NCBI GenBank assembly: GCA_020627605.1
Contig: JAHDGO010000037.1
Coordinates: forward strand, 834-11,182
Direction of reading: 5' to 3'
Source: Yoonia sp.
GTDB taxonomy: Bacteria > Pseudomonadota > Alphaproteobacteria > Rhodobacterales > Rhodobacteraceae
DNA length: 10,349 nucleotides
Shown here: piece after piece, positions 1 to 7,419 of the stretch
Layout of the letters: each line of letters starts with the position of its first letter
Position numbering within the stretch: the stretch's first letter is position 1
Position numbers and translations under genes: made by a program
The notes under the pieces: generated by a model
The model's input: the letters and a program-made list of their open reading frames with translations, nothing else
Told to the model about the DNA's origin: nothing
The model's database searches: none

Positions 1-340
1 CGCGAGCAAAGGTGCGGTCAATGAACTGATCCACGATGACAAAATCGCCCGGCGCCATCTCTTCGCGGAATGACCCGCAGGCGCTGACACTGATGATATC
101 GGTGACGCCCAGCCGTTTCATCGCGTCGATGTTGGCGCGGTAAGGCACGGTTGTGGGCGTATGCAGATGGCCGCGCCCATGGCGTGGCAAAAACACCATA
201 TCGACCCCGTCCAGCTGCCCGGTCAGAACCTCATCAGATGGCGCGCCCCATGGGCTGTCGGCCTTGACCCATGTCGCGTCTGTCAGGCCATCCATATTGT
301 AGATGCCAGAGCCGCCAATGATCCCGATCTTGGTGTGCAT
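1..340 (-). CDS. mtnP: S-methyl-5'-thioadenosine phosphorylase, N-terminal part (runs off left edge)
   Basis: This enzyme splits 5'-methylthioadenosine with phosphate into adenine and methylthioribose-1-phosphate, the first step of methionine salvage, in the cytosol. Reading the minus strand from the ATG at 340 gives an open frame of 113 residues without a stop, so the 3' part lies outside the window; family members are usually near 290 residues. Visible family marks are the N-terminal nucleoside/phosphate-binding loop GIIGGSGIY (residues 6-14), PRHGRGH (52-58) with VPYRANI shortly after (65-71), and SACGS (86-90). The order and spacing fit MTAP rather than purine nucleoside phosphorylase, although the two belong to one superfamily and are often confused. 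The upstream sequence has an AGGAC about 12 nt before the ATG, a weak ribosome site. The gene is transcribed away from the SulP gene, so the two share the intergenic stretch that follows. Confidence 0.9.
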   Translation of the reverse strand, partial: MHTKIGIIGGSGIYNMDGLTDATWVKADSPWGAPSDEVLTGQLDGVDMVFLPRHGRGHLHTPTTVPYRANIDAMKRLGVTDIISVSACGSFREEMAPGDFVIVDQFIDRTFAR

Positions 341-577
341 GTCAGCCCCGTCCTGTCGCCGTCCCGTTGCCAAGATTAGCCTGCTCGCCCCGAAAGGGAA
401 GCCCGCAGACCCATGCAATTGCTGCAACACAGCATTTTCGGGCCATGGCAGGGGTGACATTTGCCTGTGGCTGCGATAGTTGCGCGCAAAATCCTCCTTC
501 TGACTGGACATTCCATGGCCCGCGCACTCTTGGCGAGTTTCGCTGACAATCTACTGCTTCGCGATCCCAATAGCCCG
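341..577. promoter_or_regulatory. Divergent intergenic region between mtnP and the SulP gene
   Basis: This stretch separates two genes read in opposite directions and should hold both promoters. I see no strong -35/-10 pair. On the minus strand, TAATCT (inside the plus-strand string aagatta near 371-378) could serve as a -10 for mtnP, but there is no good -35 before it. On the plus strand, AGGGG at 450-454 stands 6 nt before a TTG at 461 that is in frame with the SulP gene, so part of this stretch may be translated. Codons between 461 and 577 include ATA, CTA and GGA and are poorer in G/C at third positions than the gene body, which argues for leader rather than coding sequence. Confidence 0.35.
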
Positions 578-2140
578 ATGACCCCGAACACCTTGCGGGT
601 AGAGCTGTTGTCAGGCCTGACTGTTGCATTGGCGCTGGTGCCAGAGGCCGTGGCCTTTGCCTTTGTCGCCGGGGTAGAGCCACTGGTAGGGCTTTACGCT
701 GCTTTCATCGTTGGGCTGATCACCGCCCTTTTTGGCGGACGTCCGGGGATGATCTCTGGTGCAACCGGGGCTCTGGCCGTGGTCATGGTCAGCCTTGTCG
801 CGCTGCATGGTGTTGAATACCTCTTTGCCACCGTTGTCCTGATGGGGCTGATCCAGATCTTTGTCGGGATCATGCGCTGGGGCAAGTTCATCCGCCTTGT
901 GCCGCATCCGGTGATGCTGGGCTTTGTCAACGGGCTGGCCATCGTGATTTTCCTTGCCCAACTGGGGCAGTTTCAGGTGCCCGGCACGGCCCATGGTGGC
1001 GGTGGGCATGGTATGGCCAATGGTGAATGGCTGTCAGGGGCACCGCTGTATCTGATGCTGGCGCTTGTGGCGCTGACCATGGCGATCATCTGGATCATGC
1101 CGAAATTCACCAACATCATCCCCGCGCCGCTGGCCGGAATTGGCATCGTGGCTGCCATCGTGATCGGTTTCGGTCTTGATGTGCCACTGGTCGGTGATCT
1201 GGCCAGCATCGAAGGCGGTTTGCCGCCCTTTCATATCCCTATGGTACCGCTGACCTGGGAAACATTTGAGATTATTCTGCCCTATGCCGTCATCCTGGCG
1301 GCCATTGGCCTGATCGAAAGCCTGCTGACACTGAACCTTGTGGGCGAGATGACGGGCCAGCGCGGTGGTGCCTCCAAGGAATGCCTCGCACAGGGTGCCG
1401 CGAATACCGTGACGGGTTTCTTTGGCGGCATGGGCGGTTGTGCGATGATTGGTCAGTCGATGATCAACGTGAAATCCGGCGGGCGCACCCGCGTCGCCGG
1501 GGTCGCGGCAGCGTTGTTCCTGCTGGCCTTCATCCTGTTTGCCAGCGGCCTGATCGAACAGATCCCGCTTGCCGCTTTGGTCGGCGTCATGTTCATGGTC
1601 GTGATCGGGACCTTTGCATGGAATTCTCTGACGATCCTGCGCAAGGTGCCCAAGACGGATGCCTTTGTGACCATCCTTGTCACCATCGTCACGGTGGCGA
1701 CTGATCTTGCGACTGTGGTTGTGGTCGGTGTGATCGTGTCCGCGCTGGCCTATGCGTGGCAGAACGCCACCCGCATTCATGCGATCAAACGCGAAAGCCG
1801 TACCGCTGCCGGTGCGCAGGTCTATGAAATTCAGGGGCCGCTGTTCTTTGGCTCTTCTGACGGGTTCATGGAAATCTTTGACGTCGAAAACGACCCTGAC
1901 GTCGTGATCGTCGATTTTGCCAACAGCCGCGTTGCAGACCAGTCTGCCTTGCAGGCGATCGAGGCATTGGCCCAGCGATACGAGGAAGCCGGCAAGGAAA
2001 TCCAGCTGCGCCACCTCAGCCGCGATTGTCACAAACTACTGTCCAAGGCCGGCCATCTGGTTGTCGACAGCGATGATGACCCTGACTATGCGCTGGCTGT
2101 CGACTACAACGTCAAGACAGGCATTATCGGCGGGCATTGA
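578..2140 (+). CDS. SulP (SLC26)-family inorganic anion transporter with C-terminal STAS domain
   Basis: This is an inner-membrane secondary transporter for an inorganic anion. The family carries sulfate, bicarbonate, molybdate or dicarboxylates, and the substrate cannot be read from sequence. From the ATG at 578 it has 520 residues. The N-terminal segment [19 protein letters not shown] is the typical first helix, and about ten more hydrophobic segments follow to about residue 405. A STAS domain covers roughly residues 410-505, with Ser456 in [10 protein letters not shown] at the place of the phosphorylatable serine of SpoIIAA-like domains. The start is uncertain: in-frame alternatives are an ATG at 515 and a TTG at 461, the latter with AGGGG 6 nt upstream. 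I chose 578 because it sits just before the conserved first helix and because codon use upstream is poor. A loop near residues 135-150 carries spaced His and many Gly. The antiporter gene follows after 95 bp on the same strand. Family confidence is high, substrate unknown. Confidence 0.88.
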   Translation: MTPNTLRVELLSGLTVALALVPEAVAFAFVAGVEPLVGLYAAFIVGLITALFGGRPGMISGATGALAVVMVSLVALHGVEYLFATVVLMGLIQIFVGIMRWGKFIRLVPHPVMLGFVNGLAIVIFLAQLGQFQVPGTAHGGGGHGMANGEWLSGAPLYLMLALVALTMAIIWIMPKFTNIIPAPLAGIGIVAAIVIGFGLDVPLVGDLASIEGGLPPFHIPMVPLTWETFEIILPYAVILAAIGLIESLLTLNLVGEMTGQRGGASKECLAQGAANTVTGFFGGMGGCAMIGQSMINVKSGGRTRVAGVAAALFLLAFILFASGLIEQIPLAALVGVMFMVVIGTFAWNSLTILRKVPKTDAFVTILVTIVTVATDLATVVVVGVIVSALAYAWQNATRIHAIKRESRTAAGAQVYEIQGPLFFGSSDGFMEIFDVENDPDVVIVDFANSRVADQSALQAIEALAQRYEEAGKEIQLRHLSRDCHKLLSKAGHLVVDSDDDPDYALAVDYNVKTGIIGGH

Positions 2141-2235
2141 CCCCTTGCAGGGTCGCGCAGGTCACACCATTTACCCCTTGCGTCCGACTGGCCAGCGGCG
2201 CGGGCAATCTGCCGGGTGGCCGTTGGATTGACGCG

Positions 2236-3159
2236 ATGCTAACCGATCTGCTTTTGGTCTGTGGTGGGCTTGTGGCCCTTCTTCTGGGGGGAGAGGCACT
2301 GGTGCGCGGTGCCGTGATCGTGGCGCAACGGGCCGGGCTGTCGCCCATGGTGATCGGGCTGACACTGGTCGGTTTCGGCACCTCGACACCAGAGCTGATG
2401 ACCAGCCTCTATGCTGCTGGCGACGGTCTGCCGGGGATCGCGCTGGGCAACGTGCTGGGCAGCAATATCGCCAATGTGCTGCTGATCCTTGGTGTTGCCG
2501 CATTGATTGCGCCTGTTGCGGCCAAAGCCGTGGTTGGGCGCGACGGCTGGGTGATGCTGGCTGTCACCGCACTTTGTGTCGTGCTGATGCTGTCCGGCAG
2601 TGTTGGGCGCGGCGCGGGTCTGCTGTGTGTCGGGGTTCTTGTGGTCTATCTTGTCTGGACGTTGCTGACCGGCACGGCAGAGGCTGACGATCTGCCAGCG
2701 GGTGGCGCGCTCTGGCAGGGCTTTGCCTACTTTCTGGCTGGTCTGGCCGGTGTTGTGTTGGGGGCAGGCTGGCTTGTCGATGGGGCCAGCGCCATTGCAC
2801 GGGTCTTTGGCGTCTCTGACGCGGTGATCGGCCTCACCATTGTGGCCGTTGGCACCTCTCTGCCAGAGCTTGTGACGACCGTGATGGCCGCACGCAGGGG
2901 ACAGGGGGCCATCGCCGTTGGCAACGTCATCGGGTCCAACATCTTCAACGTGCTGGGCATTCTGGGCATCACCGCCATGGTCTACCCATTGACCGTCCCG
3001 GCCGAAATGCTGGGCCTGAGCCTTTGGGTATTCGCACTGGCGGCACTTGCACCTGCCGCACTGATGCTGGCCACGGGACGTCTTGGGCGCGGGGCAGGCG
3101 TTGCCTTTGTCGGTGCCTATGCGGCGTATACAGCCGTCCTAGTCATCGGGGCGCTCTAG
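2236..3159 (+). CDS. CaCA-family calcium/sodium antiporter (YrbG-like)
   Basis: This inner-membrane cation/Ca2+ exchanger of 307 residues probably exports Ca2+ in exchange for Na+ or H+. It shows the two inverted alpha repeats that define the family. Repeat 1 has GTSTPE (residues 48-53) and GNVLGSN (71-77); repeat 2 has GTSLPE (206-211) and GNVIGSN (229-235). The acidic residues Glu53 and Glu211 are the expected ion ligands. About ten hydrophobic segments fill the protein, with a hydrophilic break near the middle (around [12 protein letters not shown]). The frame is open upstream to 2137, overlapping the SulP stop, but that extension (residues such as [12 protein letters not shown]) does not look like a protein start, and homologues of about 310 residues begin at the hydrophobic helix, so I use the ATG at 2236. 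The ribosome site is weak. It is probably cotranscribed with the SulP gene. Its last 21 bp overlap the end of the convergent flavin-reductase gene. The transported ion is inferred from the family. Confidence 0.9.
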   Translation: MLTDLLLVCGGLVALLLGGEALVRGAVIVAQRAGLSPMVIGLTLVGFGTSTPELMTSLYAAGDGLPGIALGNVLGSNIANVLLILGVAALIAPVAAKAVVGRDGWVMLAVTALCVVLMLSGSVGRGAGLLCVGVLVVYLVWTLLTGTAEADDLPAGGALWQGFAYFLAGLAGVVLGAGWLVDGASAIARVFGVSDAVIGLTIVAVGTSLPELVTTVMAARRGQGAIAVGNVIGSNIFNVLGILGITAMVYPLTVPAEMLGLSLWVFALAALAPAALMLATGRLGRGAGVAFVGAYAAYTAVLVIGAL

Positions 3160-3744
3160 GCTAAAAACCTCGCGGATGACGGAATAGTCGCGGTACCCCA
3201 GCCGCGTCAGCGGATTGAAGCGGGTGACATCGAACTTGCCATCAACGATGCAATCGTCACGCAGATGGACGCCTGTCACTTCGCCGAAGACAGCAAAATT
3301 CGCCTCTCCGGGCAATTGAACGATCTGTGTCAGGGTGCATTCCAACGTGGCGGGCGCTGTGGCCACGCGGGGGCAGTTGATGGTCTGACACGCGGCCTTC
3401 TCGATATTGGCCAGCGCAAACTCGTCCGTCTCCTTATCCCAGGTGCCAGAGGTCTGGTTCATGACATCGCGCGCGGCATATTCGACGATGTTGACGGCAA
3501 AGACGCCCGTATCACGGATGTTGGCAACGCTGTCCTTTGTGTCACCCCGGTCGGGCTTGGCACTGGTCGAGGCGAACATGACCTGCGGCGGGACATAGGC
3601 GACAGCGTTGAAAAACGAATATGGCGCAAGGTTGTCACGACCATCGCTGCCACGGGTCGCGATCCAGCCAATGGGGCGGGGTGTCACCACAGCGTTGAAC
3701 GGGTTGTGCGGCAGACCATGGCCGTCTTTTGGCTGATAAAACAT
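3139..3744 (-). CDS. Flavin reductase-like, FMN-binding split-barrel protein
   Basis: This 201-residue protein belongs to the flavin reductase/flavoredoxin group of the pyridoxamine-5'-phosphate-oxidase-like split barrels. Such proteins bind FMN and either reduce free flavin with NAD(P)H for a partner monooxygenase or carry electrons themselves; no partner oxygenase is visible here. Typical marks are [13 protein letters not shown] (about residues 19-31), the [11 protein letters not shown] segment after it that contacts [11 protein letters not shown], and the GVFAVNIV strand in the middle. The C-terminal [12 protein letters not shown] resembles the end region of this group. The start is the ATG at 3744, preceded by AAGG about 9 nt upstream; the frame stays open 29 codons further but enters the intergenic region shared with the divergent acetyltransferase. 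The 3' end overlaps the convergent antiporter gene by 21 bp. The family is clear, the physiological substrate unknown. Confidence 0.85.
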   Translation of the reverse strand: MFYQPKDGHGLPHNPFNAVVTPRPIGWIATRGSDGRDNLAPYSFFNAVAYVPPQVMFASTSAKPDRGDTKDSVANIRDTGVFAVNIVEYAARDVMNQTSGTWDKETDEFALANIEKAACQTINCPRVATAPATLECTLTQIVQLPGEANFAVFGEVTGVHLRDDCIVDGKFDVTRFNPLTRLGYRDYSVIREVFSLERPDD

Positions 3745-3823
3745 CGCGATGCCTTTTGTTTGCGTCGCGCTTTGGGTAGCTTCTGCCCAAGCCAAAGGCC
3801 AGAGGGAAGACGGACCGCCAACG
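3745..3823. promoter_or_regulatory. Divergent intergenic region with a small inverted repeat
   Basis: These 79 bp lie between the start codons of the flavin reductase-like gene (minus) and the acetyltransferase gene (plus) and should contain both promoters. An inverted repeat TTGGG-N9-CCCAA occupies 3772-3790, roughly central. It could be an operator half-site pair, but the arms are only 5 bp and no known regulator motif is recognised. No convincing -35/-10 set is seen for either direction. AGGGA at 3803-3807 is the nearest purine-rich stretch before the acetyltransferase ATG but is far from it (16 nt). Confidence 0.25.
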
Positions 3824-4321
3824 ATGGCCATGACACTGGCAGAAGAAACCCCGGAAGACTGGTGGGAGGTCGAGGCGCTTTACGACCTGTGCTTTGCCCC
3901 GGGCCGGTCGGCGCTGTCGTCTTACCGCCTGCGCGACGGGGTGGATGCCATCGCACCACTTTGTCTGGTGGCGCGTGATGAAAGCGGGATTTTGGGTGGT
4001 GCTGTGCGCAACTGGCCGGTGCGCGTGGCGGGTGCGGAAGCCGTGCTGCTGGGCCCGATTGCCGTGCATCCAACGCGGCAGGGCGAAGGTCTGGCGGCCC
4101 TTTTGATGCAAAGCTGTTTGGAAAAAGCACGCGCCGAGGGCTGGGCGCGGATCATGCTGGTTGGCGATGCGCCCTACTACGGGCGTTTTGGTTTTGCCCG
4201 GCTTGATCACGTCATCATGCCGCCCCCGACGAACCCAGACCGGGTGCTTGGGATGGCATTGCGGGACGGGGCCTGGGACGGGATCGCTGGCACCGTCACA
4301 TCATGGCGCGATTGCAATTAG
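3824..4321 (+). CDS. GNAT-family N-acetyltransferase (YhbS-like)
   Basis: This 165-residue acyl-CoA-dependent acetyltransferase has an unknown acceptor. The acetyl-CoA pyrophosphate-binding motif A is seen as GPIAVHPTRQGEGLAALLM (residues 77-95), with RQGEGL matching the Q/RxxGxG/A loop. Downstream, the GDAPYYGRFGF segment (114-124) is the conserved end of the fold typical of YhbS-type predicted acetyltransferases. The N-terminal half (ALYDLCFAPGRSALSSYRLRDG) fits the alpha1/alpha2 region of the same group. The length is normal. The start is the ATG at 3824; a second ATG two codons later is equally possible, and a frame extension to 3749 would run through the divergent promoter region. It is followed after 25 bp by the EcsC-family gene on the same strand, so the two are likely one transcript. 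The acceptor could be a small molecule, protein or tRNA; nothing in the sequence decides this. Confidence 0.85.
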   Translation: MAMTLAEETPEDWWEVEALYDLCFAPGRSALSSYRLRDGVDAIAPLCLVARDESGILGGAVRNWPVRVAGAEAVLLGPIAVHPTRQGEGLAALLMQSCLEKARAEGWARIMLVGDAPYYGRFGFARLDHVIMPPPTNPDRVLGMALRDGAWDGIAGTVTSWRDCN

Positions 4322-4346
4322 GCGCGCCAGCCATATCTATCCTTGC

Positions 4347-5150
4347 ATGGACCAACCAAACCAAGAGATAGATCACGCCGACCCCGCCAGTGACCCAAAG
4401 CCGCTGCCAGCGGATGTGCTTGACGAAATTGCCGCCCTCGCTGCCAAACAGAAGCGCGCCAATGGCGTGCTGATGTCGGCGATCAACTTTGTTGGTGGAC
4501 AGGTTGATGACATGCTCAAACTGTTGCCGGGTGGCACGCGGGCGCAGGTGGATGAACTGGCGCGCGCGGCCCTGCGTCAAAGCTTTGACGTGGCGCACAA
4601 GTCGCGCAGTGGTGTGGGGCAGAACATCGGCTCTGACCGGGTGCATAAAATACTTGGCACGCTGTCCGGCGCGCTGGGTGGGTTCGGCGGGCTGCCCACA
4701 GCCATTGCCGAATTGCCGGTTTCGACCACGATGATCTTTCGCGCGGTGCATCACGTGGCGGTCAGCTACGGCGAAGACCCCGATGCGGAAGAAACCCGAT
4801 TGGCTTGTCTGGCCGTATTTGGTGCCGGTGGGCCGGGTACAGGCGATGACAGCCTTGATACCGCGTTCATTGGTGCAAGGCTTAGCATTACCGGGGCTGC
4901 GGTGAACGGGCTGATCGCAAGGGTTGCGCCCCGCTTTGCTGCCGTGATTTCACAAAAGCTGGCGACTCAGGCGGTGCCTGTGCTGGGCGCGGCGGCGGGG
5001 GCAGGGACCAACTATGCCTTTATCGATTATTATGTCGCCATGGCCCATGTGCATTTCGGACTGCGCAAGCTGGCCCGCACCTATGGGGAAGAGGCCGTCA
5101 CCGACCATTTCCATGCTGTGCTGGCGTCAGGCAAGCTACCTCAGACCTGA
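4347..5150 (+). CDS. EcsC-family protein
   Basis: This 267-residue protein resembles EcsC, the third component encoded with the EcsAB ABC transporter in Bacillus. The biochemical role of EcsC is not established, and in proteobacteria the family often occurs without EcsA or EcsB, as here. Two Gly/Ala-rich amphipathic or hydrophobic stretches are typical: one near residues 103-145 (GALGGFGGLPTAIAELPVST and after, ending in SYGEDP) and one near 212-245 (LGAAAGAGTNYAFIDYY and after, ending in a short RKLARTYG helix). Between them lies a conserved-looking stretch with ETRLACLAVFG. The first 25 residues are hydrophilic (DQPNQEIDHADPASDPKP), with no signal peptide. The ATG at 4347 is the first after the acetyltransferase stop; the frame is open further upstream only inside that gene. 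No clear ribosome site is present, so translational coupling to the acetyltransferase gene is possible. The last 10 bp overlap the end of convergent ptsP. Family call fairly sure, function unknown. Confidence 0.8.
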   Translation: MDQPNQEIDHADPASDPKPLPADVLDEIAALAAKQKRANGVLMSAINFVGGQVDDMLKLLPGGTRAQVDELARAALRQSFDVAHKSRSGVGQNIGSDRVHKILGTLSGALGGFGGLPTAIAELPVSTTMIFRAVHHVAVSYGEDPDAEETRLACLAVFGAGGPGTGDDSLDTAFIGARLSITGAAVNGLIARVAPRFAAVISQKLATQAVPVLGAAAGAGTNYAFIDYYVAMAHVHFGLRKLARTYGEEAVTDHFHAVLASGKLPQT

Positions 5151-7384
5151 TAAACGAGCCAATCGGCAACGGCGCGGCGGACGGACTGATCGCCTTTGGC
5201 AATCGCCTTCTCCATAATCTCTTTCACCTCTGTCAGATCGACACGGCGCAACAGATGCTTGACCGGCCCGACAGAGGCAGGACGCATCGACAGGCTGCGC
5301 AGGCCCAGTGCGGTAAAGCAGAGTGCCTCGACCGGGCGACCGGCATCCTCGCCACAGAATGACAGCGGCGTATTGCTGGCGGCACAGCGTTTGATCACAT
5401 GCTCAAGGAACGACAGAAAGCTGACGTCCAACGTGTCATAGCGTTTGCGCACCCGTTCATTTTCGCGGTCGGCGGCAAAAAAGAACTGTTTGAGGTCATT
5501 GCCACCGATTGAGATGAAATCGACCTCATCAAAAAACGCATCCGGCGCATAGGCCAGTGACGGGGTTTCCAGCATCGCGCCGACCTCCAGCTGGTCCGGC
5601 ACCGCGTGGCCCAGCACCTTTTCGCGGGCGATGGCCTTGTCCATTTCGGCCTTGGCATCGCGGAACTCTGTGATCTGGGTGATGAATGGGAACATCACCT
5701 TCAATGGCGCGCCATTCGCAGCACGCAAGAGCGCCTGTAGCTGCATGCGCAGCACGCCCGGCTTATCAAGGCCGACACGGATCGCCCGCCAACCCATCGC
5801 CGGGTTCGGCTCATCATTGGGTTTCATGTAGGGCAGCACCTTGTCAGACCCGATATCCAGCGTGCGGAAGGCAACCGGCTTGCCAGCTGCGGCCTTGATC
5901 ACACGGGAATAGAGCGCCGATAATTCTGCCCGTTTCGGCATCTGGTTGCGGATCAGGAACTGCAACTCCGTCCGGAACAGCCCCACGCCTTCGGCACCTG
6001 ATCCCTCCAGAGAGGGCAGATCAGCGATCAGGCCTGCGTTCATATGCAGGTTGATGACAGTGCCGTCCTTGGTTTCCGCCGGCAGATCGCGGATCGAGGC
6101 ATAGCGTTCCTGCGCGCGCGTCTGCATCTCGATCTTGTCGCGAAAAGCGCTGTGGACCGTTTCATCAGGGCGCAGATGCGCAATGCCCTGTTCGCCGTCC
6201 ACAAGGATCGTGTCACCATTCAGCGCCTCGCGCGTCACACCGCGCGCGTTGATGATCAGAGGGATCGCCCAGGCGCGGGCCACGATGGTCGCGTGCGACC
6301 CGACGGAGCCTTCCTCAAGTACGATCCCCTTAATCTTCTTGCCATACTCCAGCAATTCGCCCGGTCCGATGTTGCGGGCCACAAGGATTGGGTTGTCTGG
6401 CATATCCGCCTGCGCGTCAGCCCCCTGACCGGTCAGGGTGCGCAGCAGCCGGTTTGACAGATCATCCAGATCATGCAGCCGTTCACGCAGGTAAGGGTCG
6501 CCAGCCTTCGACAGCCGTGACCGTGCCAGTGATTGTTCCTTTTCCACCGCAGCCTCGGCCGACAAGCCGTTTTGCACGTCCTCTTCCATCCGCTTGAGCC
6601 ATGAGGATGAATTGGCGAACATCCGGTAGGCTTCCAGCACCTGCGCCTGATCAGGGTCCACGGCGCGGGCACCGACCAGCATGTTGTCGACCGACTTGCG
6701 CAGGCTGTCGATGGCGTCGCGCAGGCGCGCAAGTTCGGTTTCGGGATCGTCAGAGATCGGGTTCGTTACGACAACGCGTGGTTCGTGCAGATAGACCTGG
6801 CCTTCACTGGCCCCTTCCTGCGCGATTGACCCGCGCAGTAACACTGGTTGCTGGTGGCGGGCCGACAGGGCGGCACCTTCGCCGACGAACGCGCCAAGCT
6901 CTGTCATTTCGGCGATGACCATGGCCACGATTTCGAGGGCGTAAACCTCGTCAGGTGTATACTTGCGGGCGGCTTTGGACTGCACCACCAGCACGCCCAA
7001 GACATCGCCCAGCCGCTGGATCGGCACGCCGCAGAAGGACGAGAACCGCTCTTCCCCGGTTTCCGGCATATAGCGAAAGCCTTTGGCGGCAGGCGCATCG
7101 GCGGTGTTGGTGACTGTGCGGCTTTTGGCGGTCCGGCCTACAAGACCCTCGCCGAGGCGCATGCGCGTCTGGTGCACGGCCTCTGCCTGCAGGCCTTTGG
7201 TGGCGCAAAGCTCAAGCGTTTCAGGGTCGCGGAAAAGGTAGATAGAGCACACTTCCGTGCCCATGCTGTCGGCGATCAGCTTGACGACTGCATCAAGGCG
7301 TTCCTGCCCGGCACCGTCAGCGGCCAGCGCCTCGCGCAGACGGCCCAGCAGCTTGCGGCTTTCACTTTCAAACCGTTCCGGCAT
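5141..7384 (-). CDS. ptsP: Phosphoenolpyruvate-protein phosphotransferase of the nitrogen PTS (enzyme I-Ntr)
   Basis: This cytosolic enzyme takes phosphate from phosphoenolpyruvate and passes it to the HPr-like NPr, which phosphorylates EIIA-Ntr (PtsN). The relay reports nitrogen and carbon state. The protein has 747 residues, the size expected for the form with an extra N-terminal sensor. Domain order: GAF domain about 20-165 (VCSIYLF, GEGLVGRTAKSRTVTNTADA, VPIQRLGDVLGVLVVQS), PEP-utiliser N-terminal helical domain about 175-310, phosphohistidine domain about 330-405 with the active His364 in GSVGSHATIVAR, and the PEP-binding barrel to about 720. The barrel shows GVGLFRTELQFL (Arg471), FRTLDIGSDKVLPYM, and the proton-donor Cys677 in FCGEDAGRP. 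In alphaproteobacteria the GAF domain is known to sense glutamine. A run of G stands just before the ATG as a possible ribosome site. It follows lysC after 35 bp and is probably cotranscribed. The ptsH and ptsN partners are not in this window. Confidence 0.96.
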   Translation of the reverse strand: MPERFESESRKLLGRLREALAADGAGQERLDAVVKLIADSMGTEVCSIYLFRDPETLELCATKGLQAEAVHQTRMRLGEGLVGRTAKSRTVTNTADAPAAKGFRYMPETGEERFSSFCGVPIQRLGDVLGVLVVQSKAARKYTPDEVYALEIVAMVIAEMTELGAFVGEGAALSARHQQPVLLRGSIAQEGASEGQVYLHEPRVVVTNPISDDPETELARLRDAIDSLRKSVDNMLVGARAVDPDQAQVLEAYRMFANSSSWLKRMEEDVQNGLSAEAAVEKEQSLARSRLSKAGDPYLRERLHDLDDLSNRLLRTLTGQGADAQADMPDNPILVARNIGPGELLEYGKKIKGIVLEEGSVGSHATIVARAWAIPLIINARGVTREALNGDTILVDGEQGIAHLRPDETVHSAFRDKIEMQTRAQERYASIRDLPAETKDGTVINLHMNAGLIADLPSLEGSGAEGVGLFRTELQFLIRNQMPKRAELSALYSRVIKAAAGKPVAFRTLDIGSDKVLPYMKPNDEPNPAMGWRAIRVGLDKPGVLRMQLQALLRAANGAPLKVMFPFITQITEFRDAKAEMDKAIAREKVLGHAVPDQLEVGAMLETPSLAYAPDAFFDEVDFISIGGNDLKQFFFAADRENERVRKRYDTLDVSFLSFLEHVIKRCAASNTPLSFCGEDAGRPVEALCFTALGLRSLSMRPASVGPVKHLLRRVDLTEVKEIMEKAIAKGDQSVRRAVADWLVYQV

Positions 7385-7419
7385 ACGCCCCCCAAAACGG
7401 CAGGCGCACCTGTGGGTGT

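Noticed and set aside
1034..2032. Long open frame on the minus strand (332 codons) inside the SulP gene
   Set aside because: It is antisense to a well-recognised transporter and its composition (many His, Asp, Gln, Arg) is typical of a shadow frame of a high-GC gene.
2139..2154. Hairpin GACCC-N6-GGGTC at the SulP stop codon as a terminator
   Set aside because: The stem is only 5 bp, it overlaps the stop codon and there is no T run after it.
2137..2235. N-terminal extension of the antiporter frame from a TTG overlapping the SulP stop
   Set aside because: It adds 33 residues that do not resemble the family, which normally begins at the first hydrophobic helix encoded from 2236.
3265..3978. 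Plus-strand open frame of 237 codons
   Set aside because: It runs antisense through the flavin reductase-like gene and then out of frame into the acetyltransferase gene; no protein family is recognisable.
4161..4346. N-terminal extension of the EcsC-family frame
   Set aside because: It lies inside the acetyltransferase coding sequence in another frame; the ATG at 4347 just after that gene's stop is the natural start.
7385..7419. CAGG-N4-CCTG hairpin followed by TTTT between lysC and ptsP as an attenuator
   Set aside because: A 4 bp stem is too short and the T run is minimal; a G run that may serve as the ptsP ribosome site follows.
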